Below are positions 53,910 through 64,000 of a DNA stretch of 64,000 nt, one piece after another. Under the pieces are notes generated by a model that made no database searches, had not been told where the DNA came from, and saw only the letters and a program-made list of their open reading frames with translations. Origin of the DNA: Acanthopleura granulata (taxonomy: Eukaryota; Mollusca; Polyplacophora; Chitonida; Chitonidae); the NCBI GenBank assembly GCA_016165875.1, contig JABBOT010000011.1, forward strand, positions 8,497,711 to 8,561,710. Direction: 5' to 3'. Each line of letters starts with the position of its first letter. The stretch's first letter is position 1. Position numbers and translations under genes: made by a program.

Positions 53910-56900
53910 CTGGAAAATATGTCAAATATAAATTCAAAACAATGTTAAAACATGTAAATTCAGGCATGGAGAAAGATGGTTTCAAAGTTCACGGGAGGGT
54001 CCACAAAATGAATTTTTTGGAAAACAGAATTTTTTCAACAAAATTAGACAATATCTCATATCTGATATATCTGATACTTCCCAGAAACCAATAACAAATT
54101 GAGCTGGTTTTCAAACTTGATGTGAGATTCCACAAAGCAAGCATGCACACCAAATTGATACAAAATCAGAAAATAATTGGAAGAAACCAAATCAGGACAG
54201 ACGAATACAGCAAAATTAATATACCATTCATGAAAGCATGAGATCGAAAAAATAATGATGCCGTCTGTGCATTATTGCAAATATTAAACCACTGGCACCT
54301 GTTACTCCACGGGGCCTGAAGGAATGGTAAACACTGAAAACAACTCACCAGGTCCTCATCTCATCCACTAGGATCGGCTTATTCAAATCCTTATCCACAA
54401 CCAGCGAGGCTTTCAGTGATTTGAAGTTGTCTTCTATTACTTTTCTGTACTGCACTATTGTAGGTGAATCTCCCAGGCTGTTTAAGGATTGCTTCAAAAT
54501 TAAGAAAATCTTTTCTCATTAAATTTCATGACTTTAAAACTCAAATCAGATAAGTAAATAAATAACTCTTTGAGTCCAGTGGACGTTACATTCAAAAAAT
54601 CTGAGACTGTTTCTGCAATACATTTTGCTCATTAACTGTCAAGACTTTTAATCCCCAATCAAATAAATAACTGTTTAGTCCAATGAACAATAACTTCACA
54701 AAATCTCAAACTATTTCTACAATACACTTTGTTTTTCCCCACAAGACAGGAAGAGAAATGTTAAAAACTCAACTACAACAGCTACATATGTAACCAAGAC
54801 CTTAAAACAATCAAAAAAACTGTCTTTAAAACATGTCCCACATTGGCTTGATCCGTCAAGAAAAAGGCTCAAACAAGAAAAAGTCAATCATGAAACAAAA
54901 AAGGCCATAATTCTGTTCAAAATGCAAACCGTGAACATGACCAGTAACTGGTCACGGTGATGCATTGCACCAAGTTTTAATTCAATTTAATGAACAGTTA
55001 CAAAGAACTGTTTGGAAAACCTTTGCGGGACTGACTGGGTGGTACCAGCTGGCAAAAAATACAGAAATGAAATTAAAGTCAAACCAGTTGCTGTCTGACC
55101 ACAGCTTTGTACTGGTATTAATAGATCTTTCCGAACAGTCGATCAAGAGCACACAATACCCTCAACCATAATCAGTGTTGTCGCAAACTGGTCTACCACA
55201 TGTCACACACATTCGTTACAAATGCTCAATCTTTCTGTAACATCGTGATGTCACAACTACTTTCAGCGGGAATGGAATGAAAAGTAACGCTGTCACGAGG
55301 AACGTGGTGGGACATCGCACAAGGTGGATCTATCAATTACAGTACTCACATACAAAAGGGCTAACTGGTGGGCGAAGTACTTGTGATTTGTCATGGAGCA
55401 TGCATCGTTGTTGATCTGAGCCGCAAGAGACGCCACTTGATGCAAGGTAGCCATGCGGCTGAAGTAGCCTAGGTAAATAAGAACAAACGATAACAATTAC
55501 TCTCCATAGTATATGCAAAAGCCATGCTTACATTTAAAGGAAGAGGCAGCAACTCAATAATATGCCGTAATAAAAGAAAGCAAAAGACTTTTCCTTATTA
55601 GTCATGTAAAATTCAAATTTTTCTGCCATGTCTGTTGCTAGAAAAACACGTTAAAACTTACGTGCTATATACAAAACAAGCCTTCCATTTCAACGCAGCA
55701 ACTGTTTGAGGCTGTGGCTCTATTAGCCAATCAAAACGCTTTTTACATGGGGCCCTTGAGTCGGTGACGTATAGGAGGTACCATAGCCTTTTGTCTCAAT
55801 GCGAACAAATGTTAATACCACAGTGGATTTTAAGTGATTTCTAACTAATGACAGGCACACAAATTAACATTCAGGAGTAGATATTTGACATTAAACTTAC
55901 TTCATTTGATTAATAGTAAATTTTTAAGTTTTTGACTTTTTGAATGATTGGGGTCTAAACGCTGCATTGGGCAACAGTTGAAGATTTAGGTGTACAGTGA
56001 TACATTTGAATATTTCCTCAACTTGAGTAAATTAAGATTTGATTATACATGTATGTGTTTGTCATTTTCAACATTATTTTGCCTGGTGTATGAGAAATGG
56101 GAAAATAAACCAGTCAGTCCTGTGTCAGTATCATGAAACTGGGTGGGTTGGGAAGTCTGGTGTCTTCACCACAGCATGGCTTTCCAGTGTGGCAGCACTA
56201 TAAATATGTCAGCATTGGGTCTGGCCTGCTACGAGGAGAAAATGTCGTGACCAAAATATTGATGAAGGCAACATTATACACCAATTAGACAAACAAACAA
56301 AGAATCAGCATTGCTTCAGACATATTGTGGCTCTTCCTTGTAGAAGATCAGTCTGATTTCTACCACACACATATGTACAGTGCTGCCTCACTAGAACAAG
56401 ATGCCTCACCAAATCACAGAACACAAACTCAATAAAACTCTGAAAATTACAAATTGAGAGGTCAGAACATTTATCTCGAACTTTACCCAACTGATCATTT
56501 CAGAGTAGATTGATTATAAATACAGGTTTGGCAAAAAGTAAAAAATAAAAAACTCCACTATCATTAACCTTCCATGCTTCCAGGTGAAGTAGACAGAGAA
56601 AACTGGTTAGCTCCCCTGATGTAGGTGGCCAGTCTGGGATACAACTGATCAAGGCCTGTTTGACTCAAATATTCCTGAAAAGGAAAGGGAGTAATGTCTT
56701 TCAGCTTTGCATATGGATAAGCATATAAGCAATAGGGAGCAGTGAGCCAATCAGAGCATTACTAGTACGTGATTAAAGAAACTATATAATCATAAGCATT
56801 GTTCACATGTACAACATTTATGACATAAACAGATAATGAAAAAAAAACTATTTAGGCGGAGTTGTCTGGTGATTCTTTCGTCTCTTCAATAAAGGCAGTT

Positions 56901-59900
56901 CTAAGCAAGTCGTGGGAGTCACATGTAAACAATCCTGCAGAGTTCCAAGTCTCATTTAATGAGCACAGCTTCATGAACTCTATTCATTCTGCTTCGATTG
57001 CTGTTGATTGTTGAATTTTTCATGAATATGATGGCGGTAAGATTCAAGGCTGCAAGAAACCGGAACACCTAGAATAATCCACTGCCCTTTGGCAAGTTAC
57101 TGACTAACTTTCCCACGTGTGACGCACTGATAAACACACCCTGATGGTGGAAGGCAAGTGGTCTTCCATGAATGTTTGACTGTGCAAACTGCCATATGAC
57201 CATTGCTAACCCCTAAATGTCATCGAGTCCACCAAAAAAGTGGAGTGGGGGAATGTATGTACTCCATGCCCAAGAACAGGACTGAACCCGTATCTCATGT
57301 GTCCTTGCGACTGAAAGACAAGAGCGTTCAACCACTCGGCAACAACCAGCATTCGTTATTCACTACAATGTACATGTACTTTTTTTATGGTGTGAAACAT
57401 GGCGATCAATCATTCACTTCCATACCTGCAAAGATGTGTTGTCTTGGGGTAACTTCAACAAAATCTGATTCATTTTGTCTAGAATTACATTCGCTGAAAA
57501 TACAAAAATCAAAGGCATCATTATTTTGAGGCCGGAAATTGTTTGGTGAAATAAATGACAGAAAAAATAAAGAAAAAATGGAAATTACAGATTATTTAGT
57601 GCCACATTACATTTAAGGAGATTTTGAATCTGTTTCTTACAAAATACAAAAGTGTTGTGTGGACATTATAACATTATACTATGAGAAAGAGGAGAATGGA
57701 GGAGCTAAGTGGTTACTCAGGAACAAAGTAATGCTTTTTTTTTTTTGGTTTTGTTAAGTTAATAATACACAGGGCCCAGTTCCGAAGAAGGTATAAGCCA
57801 TACGTCAAACTTAACTACCACGTCAATGTATGTCTGCAGTATATGTCGTCATGGCAATCACGTTTGACGTAACTTACACCATGTTTGCCAAACAGGCCCC
57901 TGGAAAATTATTAAAACAAGCAACTGATTCACACTGCTTTCTTTATTTCAGATGAGTCAACGAATTTATGTTTTAAGTTGTTAAAAAAAAAAAGTTTCTG
58001 CTAAATTGGAAAAAAAAAAATCTCATTATGAAACAGGCCTTTGAAACATGTACATGGAGATCTGATAAAATGAAAGCTAAATCAACTGGAAAGGCATATA
58101 TCTCACCTTTATTATGGAACACATTGCTAACCCTGGGATGACTGTGGGATTTGACGCTCTGTCAAGAGATTAAAGACACAGCAATGACCTTGTGTGCTAA
58201 GGCACATACATGTACCTTGTATGTAGGTGTAGCAGAAGCTTCAATACAACAACAGAACTTACACACGGAGATACAAATGTGATTTTCTCAAAGGTCACAA
58301 AAAGTCTGACCATCTTGAAAACTAAAACCCTATATATACGTCTACTGTGTTCTATTCTACATACATGTAATTGGCAAAGATTATCCACCCCGCCTCTCAC
58401 CCCCTATTTTTTTCTTTTTCCCCACACCACATCCAGGTATCCCATGCTAGACTTTCTTCGATGATGAGGAAGAGCAGTCTGTTGAATACACAGATGTGTC
58501 TTCGGCTGGAGTATAGCTGGATTTCTGCACAACTGTTTTCACTCTTACCACCTAACCTGACACTAAAAATTCTATTTTATGTTATACAGGCAAACAGACA
58601 CTAAAAAAATTCAAAAATTGAACAAAATTAAACTGTAACCCAATTTTTCTATTCCACCTGATACTGATGTGTTTGCAGTTATTTTCTTCTTTTCCAAGGC
58701 TTCCTGATCACAAAAACCCAAATTTAAATTGGTGATTGTATGGTGTTTACCTCAAATCAATCAATCTTTCACTCACTCCTCACTCTCACCTCAGCTAACT
58801 CATGCCTACAGATGACCTCAAACTGCTCACACAGGGCAAACATTTCAACTTTGACCTCCAGCTGGGTGACCCCATGAGACAGCAGTGGCTCATGAAGTCG
58901 AATGTCCACTGAAATGACAAACAGAAAAACAAAATAAATCATGCAATATGAAACCAAAGCCTGACTTAAGTTAAAAACTTCTTTAATTTCTTTGATACAA
59001 GAACCATATGGAGCTCAAAGCACATAAAAAATTAGCAATACAACTAGGGGAGGCAGATGTGTTGGCTTCCAGTTACAGAGGCGATGCCAAAAAATGAACT
59101 CAAACAACTTTACTCGCCCAACGAAGCAGCTGGCAAATGAAGAAGGGAGGAATAGAAGTGAAGTCTCAGAAGGTACAGAAAAAATTGTACGAAAATCAGC
59201 AACAACACGTGATACTGTAAAACATATGCTAACTAATTGATATTATCAGTGATTATCGAGATCAGGAGATTCGTGATTAATCCCGGGTTGAGTCATACCA
59301 AAGACTTTAAAAATGGTACTTGTTGCTCAGCATTGAGAGGTTAAAGCAAGGGAAAAGGACTGGTCAGCCCAGTGTTAGCGTAATGTAATTGGGTGATACA
59401 TGTCAGAGATTACTAGATGTCAGATAACAGAACAATCTGTCCCACACATGTAAATTGAGAATGAATGCCAGCAAAGATTAGTTTTGGTTTAATGTCTCCT
59501 TGAACCAGAGATCTGTCTTAACTTCCCATGTTTTTCAACAAATACTTTTACATCTCAGGTTCTCATGACTGTGAGCAAAATGGCAAGTGCATGTACCAGT
59601 TGCTGGTAGTCCCAGAGACGTTCTGGTCACCAGTATACAATGTGGCTACTTCTAACACAGCTTTTGAAACACAATACACTGTCATATGAAATACTTTGAA
59701 ATGAGTAGAACTAGAATGAATGTATAAAGGGGTTACATACAAAACTAACTTTTAAATATGGTGATGGGCTCAGAGATACATGAAGACAGAGTGAAAGCTA
59801 TCAAAATTGGGTGGGTGACATTACAGAAAGTAACAGGGAACCATTCGATAAAGCAGGTTTTCATGTTAGGTAGGCAATCTTCAACTGATACCTGCTTTGT

Positions 59901-61061
59901 TACCATACTGTCTCTGTCTGGATTGGACTGAAGCCACCCAATGCCTGCAGCTTTCCCTCTGTCTTAATCAAAGGGGCATAACTCTCAACTAAAACAGTGG
60001 GGAATTTGGCACCTTAAAAGAAAAGATCACATATTTAGAAAGCAAGCATCATCTGAAAGACAATTTCATGCTGATTCTAAATATGGTCTTCATTATTTTG
60101 GGGAATTTTTTTACAGCGATTCAAATGGAAATGAAGACTGAAGTGCTCTGGCGGACTTTTTGGACCATATTAAAACGAAGTAAAGTCACAGATTCTTTTC
60201 TTGCTGCTAACCACGCAGTAACTGTTGTTTCCACATTAAACAGAGATAGAGGTGTTGTACTACAAGTACATTCATGTAGAACGTAGACATGTATCAATAA
60301 AAGGTTGTTTCACAGCTAAAGAGAATCTGTGAAGTCATTGTGCTTCAATATGCTCCAAAAAGCCACTCGTAACACCTCAATCTTTATTTCCGTTTTAATC
60401 ACTGTAACAAACGCTAAAGAAGAATGAAGACCATATTTGGAATGAGCGCAATATTTGGCTTTCTAAAACTGTGGTCTGTTATTTCAACGTAAGTTCAACT
60501 AGGAGACATTTTTTACTTATAATAAATCTACTTTTACAACTATAAGAAGGATTTATGAGCTAATCAATGCCTATATAGTCATATTCCTTATAAACACACT
60601 TAAAATGGGGGGGGAGGGGAGGTAAGGATGTAGTTTACGTGTCGGTACTTGGATGGGTCAGCTTCCAACACAAAAAACTGCTGAACAAGACCACTTTTGC
60701 CCATGCACTGTAACCCTTGAGTGGGGTACAGATTCCAATATAAGCTGCACCGAGATCCCTGCAGTCCCATTCAAATATGTGAACTACGCAAAACATCGCC
60801 ACAAACACGCATGGACATTGCAACGCTTCACTCATGTTACAACAACAACAGCGCCGATGTCAACAGGATGTAAACAAGTTCCATGTTTTGACAAAAATTC
60901 CTAACGCTAACAATATGCACATCCACATCGAAGTCTTGGGCAAACTAAGAAGCACTTAGAAACGATTCAAGAAACTGTGGTTACTGTTTCGGAGCATTAC
61001 CCTTGTAAATCGGATCGTATCGCAGTGGTACCGCGAGCGGAGGGGTCGCCGTTGCCGCCAT
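53807..61061 (-). CDS. Unrecognised 256-residue protein, complete eight-exon gene
   Basis: Eight exons on the minus strand join in frame from ATG to TAA: 61001-61061, 58790-58908, 58107-58158, 57426-57493, 56569-56674, 55350-55468, 54349-54491, 53807-53909 (771 bp including the stop). All introns are GT/AG. The product starts MAATATPPLAVPLRYDPIYK and ends SHITQPGVMLSRI. It has no signal peptide or clear membrane segment and looks largely alpha-helical, with amphipathic stretches such as NVILDKMNQILLKLP and MRTWLLEVTANLMNLI. The size and helical nature would suit a subunit of a larger complex, but I recognise no family and assign no function. The gene lies 4.6 kb upstream of the kinase on the same strand. 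Eight phase-consistent exons and coding-like composition make the gene itself convincing. Confidence 0.87.
54349..54491 (-). CDS. Second gene exon 7 (residues 176-222)
   Basis: Encodes QSLNSLGDSPTIVQYRKVIE then DNFKSLKASLVVDKDLNKPI and LVDEMRT. The acceptor in frame is TTTGAAG at 54492; a stronger-looking AAACAG 14 bp further in would shift the frame into early stops. Donor ACCTG|GTGAGT splits a Trp codon. Confidence 0.84.
54515..54735. repeat. Tandem duplication, two ~105-115 bp copies
   Basis: CTCATTAAATTTCATGACTT ... AAATAAATAACTCTTTGAGT ... CTGTTTCTGCAATACATTTT is followed by CTCATTAACTGTCAAGACTT ... AAATAAATAACTGTTTAGTC ... CTATTTCTACAATACACTTT. It lies in intron 6 of the second gene, starting about 25 bp from the exon 7 acceptor. 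Confidence 0.8.
55350..55468 (-). CDS. Second gene exon 6 (residues 136-175)
   Basis: Encodes GYFSRMATLHQVASLAAQIN then NDACSMTNHKYFAHQLALLY. Acceptor TACCTAG, donor TAT|GTGAGT, phase 0. Confidence 0.87.
56569..56674 (-). CDS. Second gene exon 5 (residues 101-135)
   Basis: Encodes EYLSQTGLDQLYPRLATYIR then GANQFSLSTSPGSME. Acceptor TTTTCAG, donor GAAG|GTTAAT (weak), phase 1. Confidence 0.85.
57045..57350 (-). mobile_element. Third tRNA-derived SINE-like element
   Basis: GGCAAGTTACTGACTAACTT then TCCCACGTGTGACGCAC matches 9785-9880. The distal end, read on the minus strand, has GATACGGGTTCAGTCCTG (B-box-like) and then GAGTGGTTGAAC. A related head occurs at 13255-13365. Lies in intron 4 of the second gene. 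Confidence 0.6.
57426..57493 (-). CDS. Second gene exon 4 (residues 78-100)
   Basis: Encodes ANVILDKMNQILLKLPQDNT then SLQ. Acceptor TTTTCAG, donor CAG|GTATGG, phase 0. An amphipathic helix is likely. Confidence 0.85.
58107..58158 (-). CDS. Second gene exon 3 (residues 61-77)
   Basis: Encodes SVKSHSHPRVSNVFHNK. Acceptor TTGACAG, donor AAAG|GTGAGA, phase 1. The alternative frames contain a stop or break the phase. Confidence 0.78.
58790..58908 (-). CDS. Second gene exon 2 (residues 21-60)
   Basis: Encodes VDIRLHEPLLSHGVTQLEVK then VEMFALCEQFEVICRHELAE. Acceptor ATTTCAG, donor GAG|GTGAGA, phase 0. Confidence 0.87.
58909..61000 (-). other. Intron 1 of the second gene
   Basis: About 2.1 kb. 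Contains a truncated family 2 SINE (59255-59412) and a short G run near 60607. No other coding sequence recognised. Confidence 0.75.
59255..59412 (+). mobile_element. SINE family 2, truncated copy, forward orientation
   Basis: ATCCCGGGTTGAGTC (B-box side), then AAAAATGGTACTTGTTGCTC, AGCATTGAGAGGTTAAAGCA and GGACTGGTCAGCCCAGTG are the sense strand of family 2. Lies in intron 1 of the second gene. Confidence 0.75.
61001..61061 (-). CDS. Second gene exon 1 (start codon, residues 1-20)
   Basis: ATG in the context GCGAATATGGCGGCA, followed by an Ala/Pro/Thr-rich start and LRYDPIYK. The donor is AAGG|GTAATG, phase 1. CpG-rich compared with its neighbourhood. Confidence 0.82.
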
Positions 61062-61260
61062 ATTCGCCTGCTCGATGCTAGATGGCGCTTTTTACAATGT
61101 GTAGAAAATTACCTCTGCCGAGTTAATCCGAGGTTGCTCAGACGTTGAAATTTGCATTACATATGACGCGCTCGCCACCGACGCTCAAATTTCCACGTCT
61201 GAGACCGCGCGACAATGCAGTCTGACTTTTAGAAAGGCCTTCCATGTTCAAGATACGTGC
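61062..61260 (-). promoter_or_regulatory. Probable promoter and 5' UTR of the second gene
   Basis: CpG-richer DNA directly upstream of the start codon, without a TATA box. It includes the left arm of the nested inverted repeat (61127-61238). The position implies promoter function; no transcription factor site can be named with confidence. Confidence 0.5.
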
Positions 61261-61711
61261 CTAACGAGCCTAAAACTGTAATAAAACTACTCTCCGGAAA
61301 CCTTGGTGACTACATACCATGCTATTTAGCCTATCTAAATTATTCCGTTCTCCGATGCCCACCTAAAGCAAATCCAAACGACTCCCTCTCGGTTCGCTTG
61401 AAAGACTCGCGATATCTCGAACACGTAGCGACAAAGGTAAGTTTTCCGGCAGTTATCAGCCGGGGGTACCAGCCTCAAGCTGTAAATCTACCTTAGATAG
61501 ACTAACTAACATGTTATGTAGTTATGTATCTTTCCAGGGAAGAGTTATAAAACAGTTTAGGTCCATGTTAGGCTTGTTTCGCGTTCGTAGAGGGCCGGTA
61601 TGAAAGTCAGACCGCATTGTCGCACGGTTGAGCATAGAGTAGTTCTCAGAAGTCAAATTTGAGCATCCGCGTAATTTCTAATGCAAATTTCAATGTCTGA
61701 GCAACCTCGGA
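61127..61711. repeat. Nested inverted repeat (foldback structure)
   Basis: The left arm 61127-61238 and right arm 61593-61711 are inverted copies: CCGAGGTTGCTCAGACGTTG pairs with CAATGTCTGAGCAACCTCGG, and GACAATGCAGTCTGACTTT pairs with AAAGTCAGACCGCATTGTC. Each arm also holds its own smaller palindrome: CTCAGACGTTGAAATTTG (61137) against CAAATTTCCACGTCTGAG (61186) on the left, and the equivalents at 61645 and 61684 on the right. About 350 bp of unrelated sequence separates the arms. Confidence 0.88.
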
Positions 61712-61730
61712 CTACGCCTGGCTCCGCGCA

Positions 61731-61732
<2 letters not shown>

Positions 61733-61786
<54 letters not shown>
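61733..61786. repeat. AT dinucleotide microsatellite
   Basis: About 26 uninterrupted AT units, 22 bp to the right of the inverted repeat. Confidence 0.97.
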
Positions 61787-61788
<2 letters not shown>

Positions 61789-62559
61789 GACAGGGACTAC
61801 GGCTAAATTAATCCTGAGAGAAATAACAGAGCATATACAATTCCATTCAATTTCATATTGTCAGTATACGTGAGCAGACTTTTACAATGTTAACTTTCAT
61901 ATTCAGCTTTCCAGCTTCCTGCAAGGACTTGGCAATCTTGACAGAAGCTTCAAGAAATGTCAAAGGGAACTCTGTGGACATGAAAAATACGCCTTATTTC
62001 CGTGGGGGCCAGTGAAACCCATCAGCACATTCATCTTTGACTATTTATGTCACCATTAATTTATTTGCGTTTATGAAACCCTGTATCGGTGCATGTAAAA
62101 GATTATAGTGGGATATGATGTAAATGTAAAATTTCAGCCTTTATATGCCCACATGTATTTTTATCGATATACATGTGCCCGTGGGTGAAAAATTCATGCA
62201 CGTGTAATAGGTACATCGCCTAACTTATTATAGGCCTACATGAAATTTTAGCATCAGTAGCGTATGGCGGTTTGCGACTTTTAAATAAACAAAACAAAAT
62301 GCTGCAAGAATGAAAAAAAGGCGACATTTGCCGGGAATGTACAGGCCTAATTGCAACAGGGGCACATTCAGGCCCATAGACCTACTTTCCGTTGACTAGA
62401 AAACAAAGAGTATTAAATATCAATGTTTTCCGAATCATTCGACACTTTTTGCTACAAGAATGAGGTAATTTACGTATATCTGTTTTTGTTCTCTATCGTG
62501 AAACATATGAGGATAATAGTTAAAGCTGCAGTCAAGACAATTCATACAGATCTGTGTTT

Positions 62560-62660
62560 CTGTCCAGTTTCCTCCCACCATACTGCTGGTCACTGTCGCA
62601 TATAAGCGAAATATTCTTGAGTACGGCGTTGAAGACGAATCAAATACATTGATAAATCAA
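62560..62660 (+). mobile_element. SINE family 1, 3' half, forward orientation
   Basis: TTTCCTCCCACCATACTGCT, then ATAAGCGAAATATTCTTGAG and TACGGCGTTGAAGACGAATC match the 3' half in sense orientation. The tail is short. Confidence 0.75.
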
Positions 62661-62669
62661 CTCATAGAG

Positions 62670-62850
62670 ACTATTATACGGCGGTCAGGATTCTGGATGC
62701 AGGAAATCACCGCCATTCGCGTACTGTAAGTTGTTTGCTTGGTTGTTTGATTTGGGTGCAGTGTTACTTTCATATCACGACGGTGAGCGGCACCAGGTCA
62801 TTCCGCCGCGCTGGCGAGCTAACCTCCTTAGTCACGGAAGCCCTAGCACT
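62670..62850 (-). mobile_element. Probable SINE family 1 pieces including the tRNA head, reverse orientation
   Basis: TATACGGCGGTCAGGATTCT resembles the reverse body; ACCAGGTCATTCCGCCGCGC, then TGGCGAGCTAACCTCCTTAG and TCACGGAAGCC resemble the reverse tRNA head. The part in between does not align well. Confidence 0.55.
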
Positions 62851-64000
62851 GTTTGATATATTTTCTTATAAAGGGCCCCTTGCATCTAGATGGGAAATCG
62901 TTCCGCTGTCGCTCAGGCCGATCGCCAACCTACCAGTGTTGACAGATCTACTGCAGAATGACGCAAGGCATTCGCCGGTATGCGTTTGAAATTGTTATAT
63001 AACATGTATTGCCTTGCATCAGACCAACAATTAAAAAACAAAATCGCTCCTATCCATGAGCGTCCACCCTGTCTTTTAAACATAATAATTTGTCCGCTAA
63101 AATATCCTCCAGTCAGATCTATAAGAACTTGGATTTAAAATGTTTTGTCTGGGACGACGCCGGGTATTTTTTAAGGTGAACTGATAAACACACGTGGTTG
63201 CCTTTCTCCACATGAAACTCTTCGATATGCTGACACCTATCGCGTTTCCCATTGAAACGGACTTCATTAACATAGTTTTGACTGCACTGAGCTTTCATTG
63301 GATGTATGTATCATACATCAATCATGCATATTCATTATAGCTGAAAAATATGTAGCTTTGCAAATGTAAACAAATAAGACGCGTCTCTTTCCTGGTTTAA
63401 TGAATTTCTCCGTAACTCATGTTACTGTAAAAATGTTCAAACACACTGGGCACAAACTCCTGAACTCTACTACTAGCTGCATTCATTGTCGCGCGAATTA
63501 CCAGGGTATCATAGGTAACAACGATCTAAAAGTCATGAACTAATATGGTGAACATGCAGTTCCAGTGGCCCTAGAAAATATTTCATATTTTTCGATTTAC
63601 AAAAATAAGATTGCCTGAACCAACAGGACACTTCGCAATAGATTAGAACTCTCCGGCTTGACATCAAAGACGCACAAATGATTTTGGTTCTCGTGATCAT
63701 ATCTTTATTTTGATAGGAATTCCCTCAGCAAAACGCCTTCAAATAGCGAAGTCTGCTTTTGATCTTACTTTTGTCCTCTGATAAAACCAAAAGTATGAAT
63801 AACACCGTTCCATTCTTTCACAGATATGTTGCATAGTAATTATACTTCATATCCAAGTAGATTTTCTCTCTTTGTTTGCATGAAAAAAGTTACACCTCAC
63901 ATGTGCACCACCGGGAGGACGATTTCCTATCTAGTTGCAACGGGCCCTTTGAAACTGTGTTTAATGCAGTACTCACGATTGCTTCGCTTGTACTATACAT

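Larger units (their letters stand above)
61787..64000. other. Right-end region without a recognised gene
   Basis: Contains the split SINE pieces (62560-62850). The longest open frame (62735-62989, plus) overlaps a SINE head and resembles no family. Nothing else supported. Confidence 0.55.

Noticed and set aside
61257..61496. 79-codon plus-strand frame divergent from the second gene
   Set aside because: It begins with GTG rather than ATG and lies between the arms of the inverted repeat. A nearby ATG frame stops after six codons. A non-coding exon remains possible because of the strong donor.
62735..62989. 84-codon plus-strand frame at the right end
   Set aside because: Its first half is the reverse strand of a SINE tRNA head; the remainder has no recognisable family, though a donor-like GTATGC follows near 62980.

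Overview
This is nuclear DNA from an animal, most likely a lophotrochozoan (mollusc or brachiopod type). It is AT-rich, has short exons separated by long introns with GT/AG borders, and carries several tRNA-derived SINE families. One family ends in AAATAAAT and has the 'forward strand TTTATTTGATTGGTGTT' 3' end that I associate with molluscan genomes. ACATGTACATG words are very common. There is no bacterial, organellar or viral gene layout, and nearly all long open frames are chance.

Two spliced genes, both on the minus strand, can be read exon by exon with consistent phase. The first (window 49175 down to 8138, continuing off the left edge) is a Ste20-family GCK-IV kinase: the Misshapen / MAP4K4 / TNIK / MINK1 orthologue. 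I join 19 coding exons into 576 in-frame codons: a short N-terminal leader, a complete kinase domain with all catalytic motifs, a glutamine-rich linker, a very acidic stretch and a conserved 'VIHE...LVLRR' segment. The C-terminal citron-homology domain is not found and should lie beyond position 1 or in exons I could not recognise. Intron 1 is about 24.9 kb.

The second gene (61061 down to 53807) is complete: eight exons, 256 codons plus stop, encoding a protein I do not recognise that looks mostly alpha-helical.

The rest is intronic and intergenic DNA: tRNA-derived SINEs (at least three families), minisatellites with 74-76, 44 and 26-27 bp units, microsatellites, a G-run tract and older tandem duplications. 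Two structures stand out. A nine-copy minisatellite in kinase intron 2 repeatedly carries the last bases of kinase exon 2 plus its splice donor. A nested inverted repeat (61127-61711) starts 66 bp upstream of the second gene's start codon and probably overlaps its promoter.
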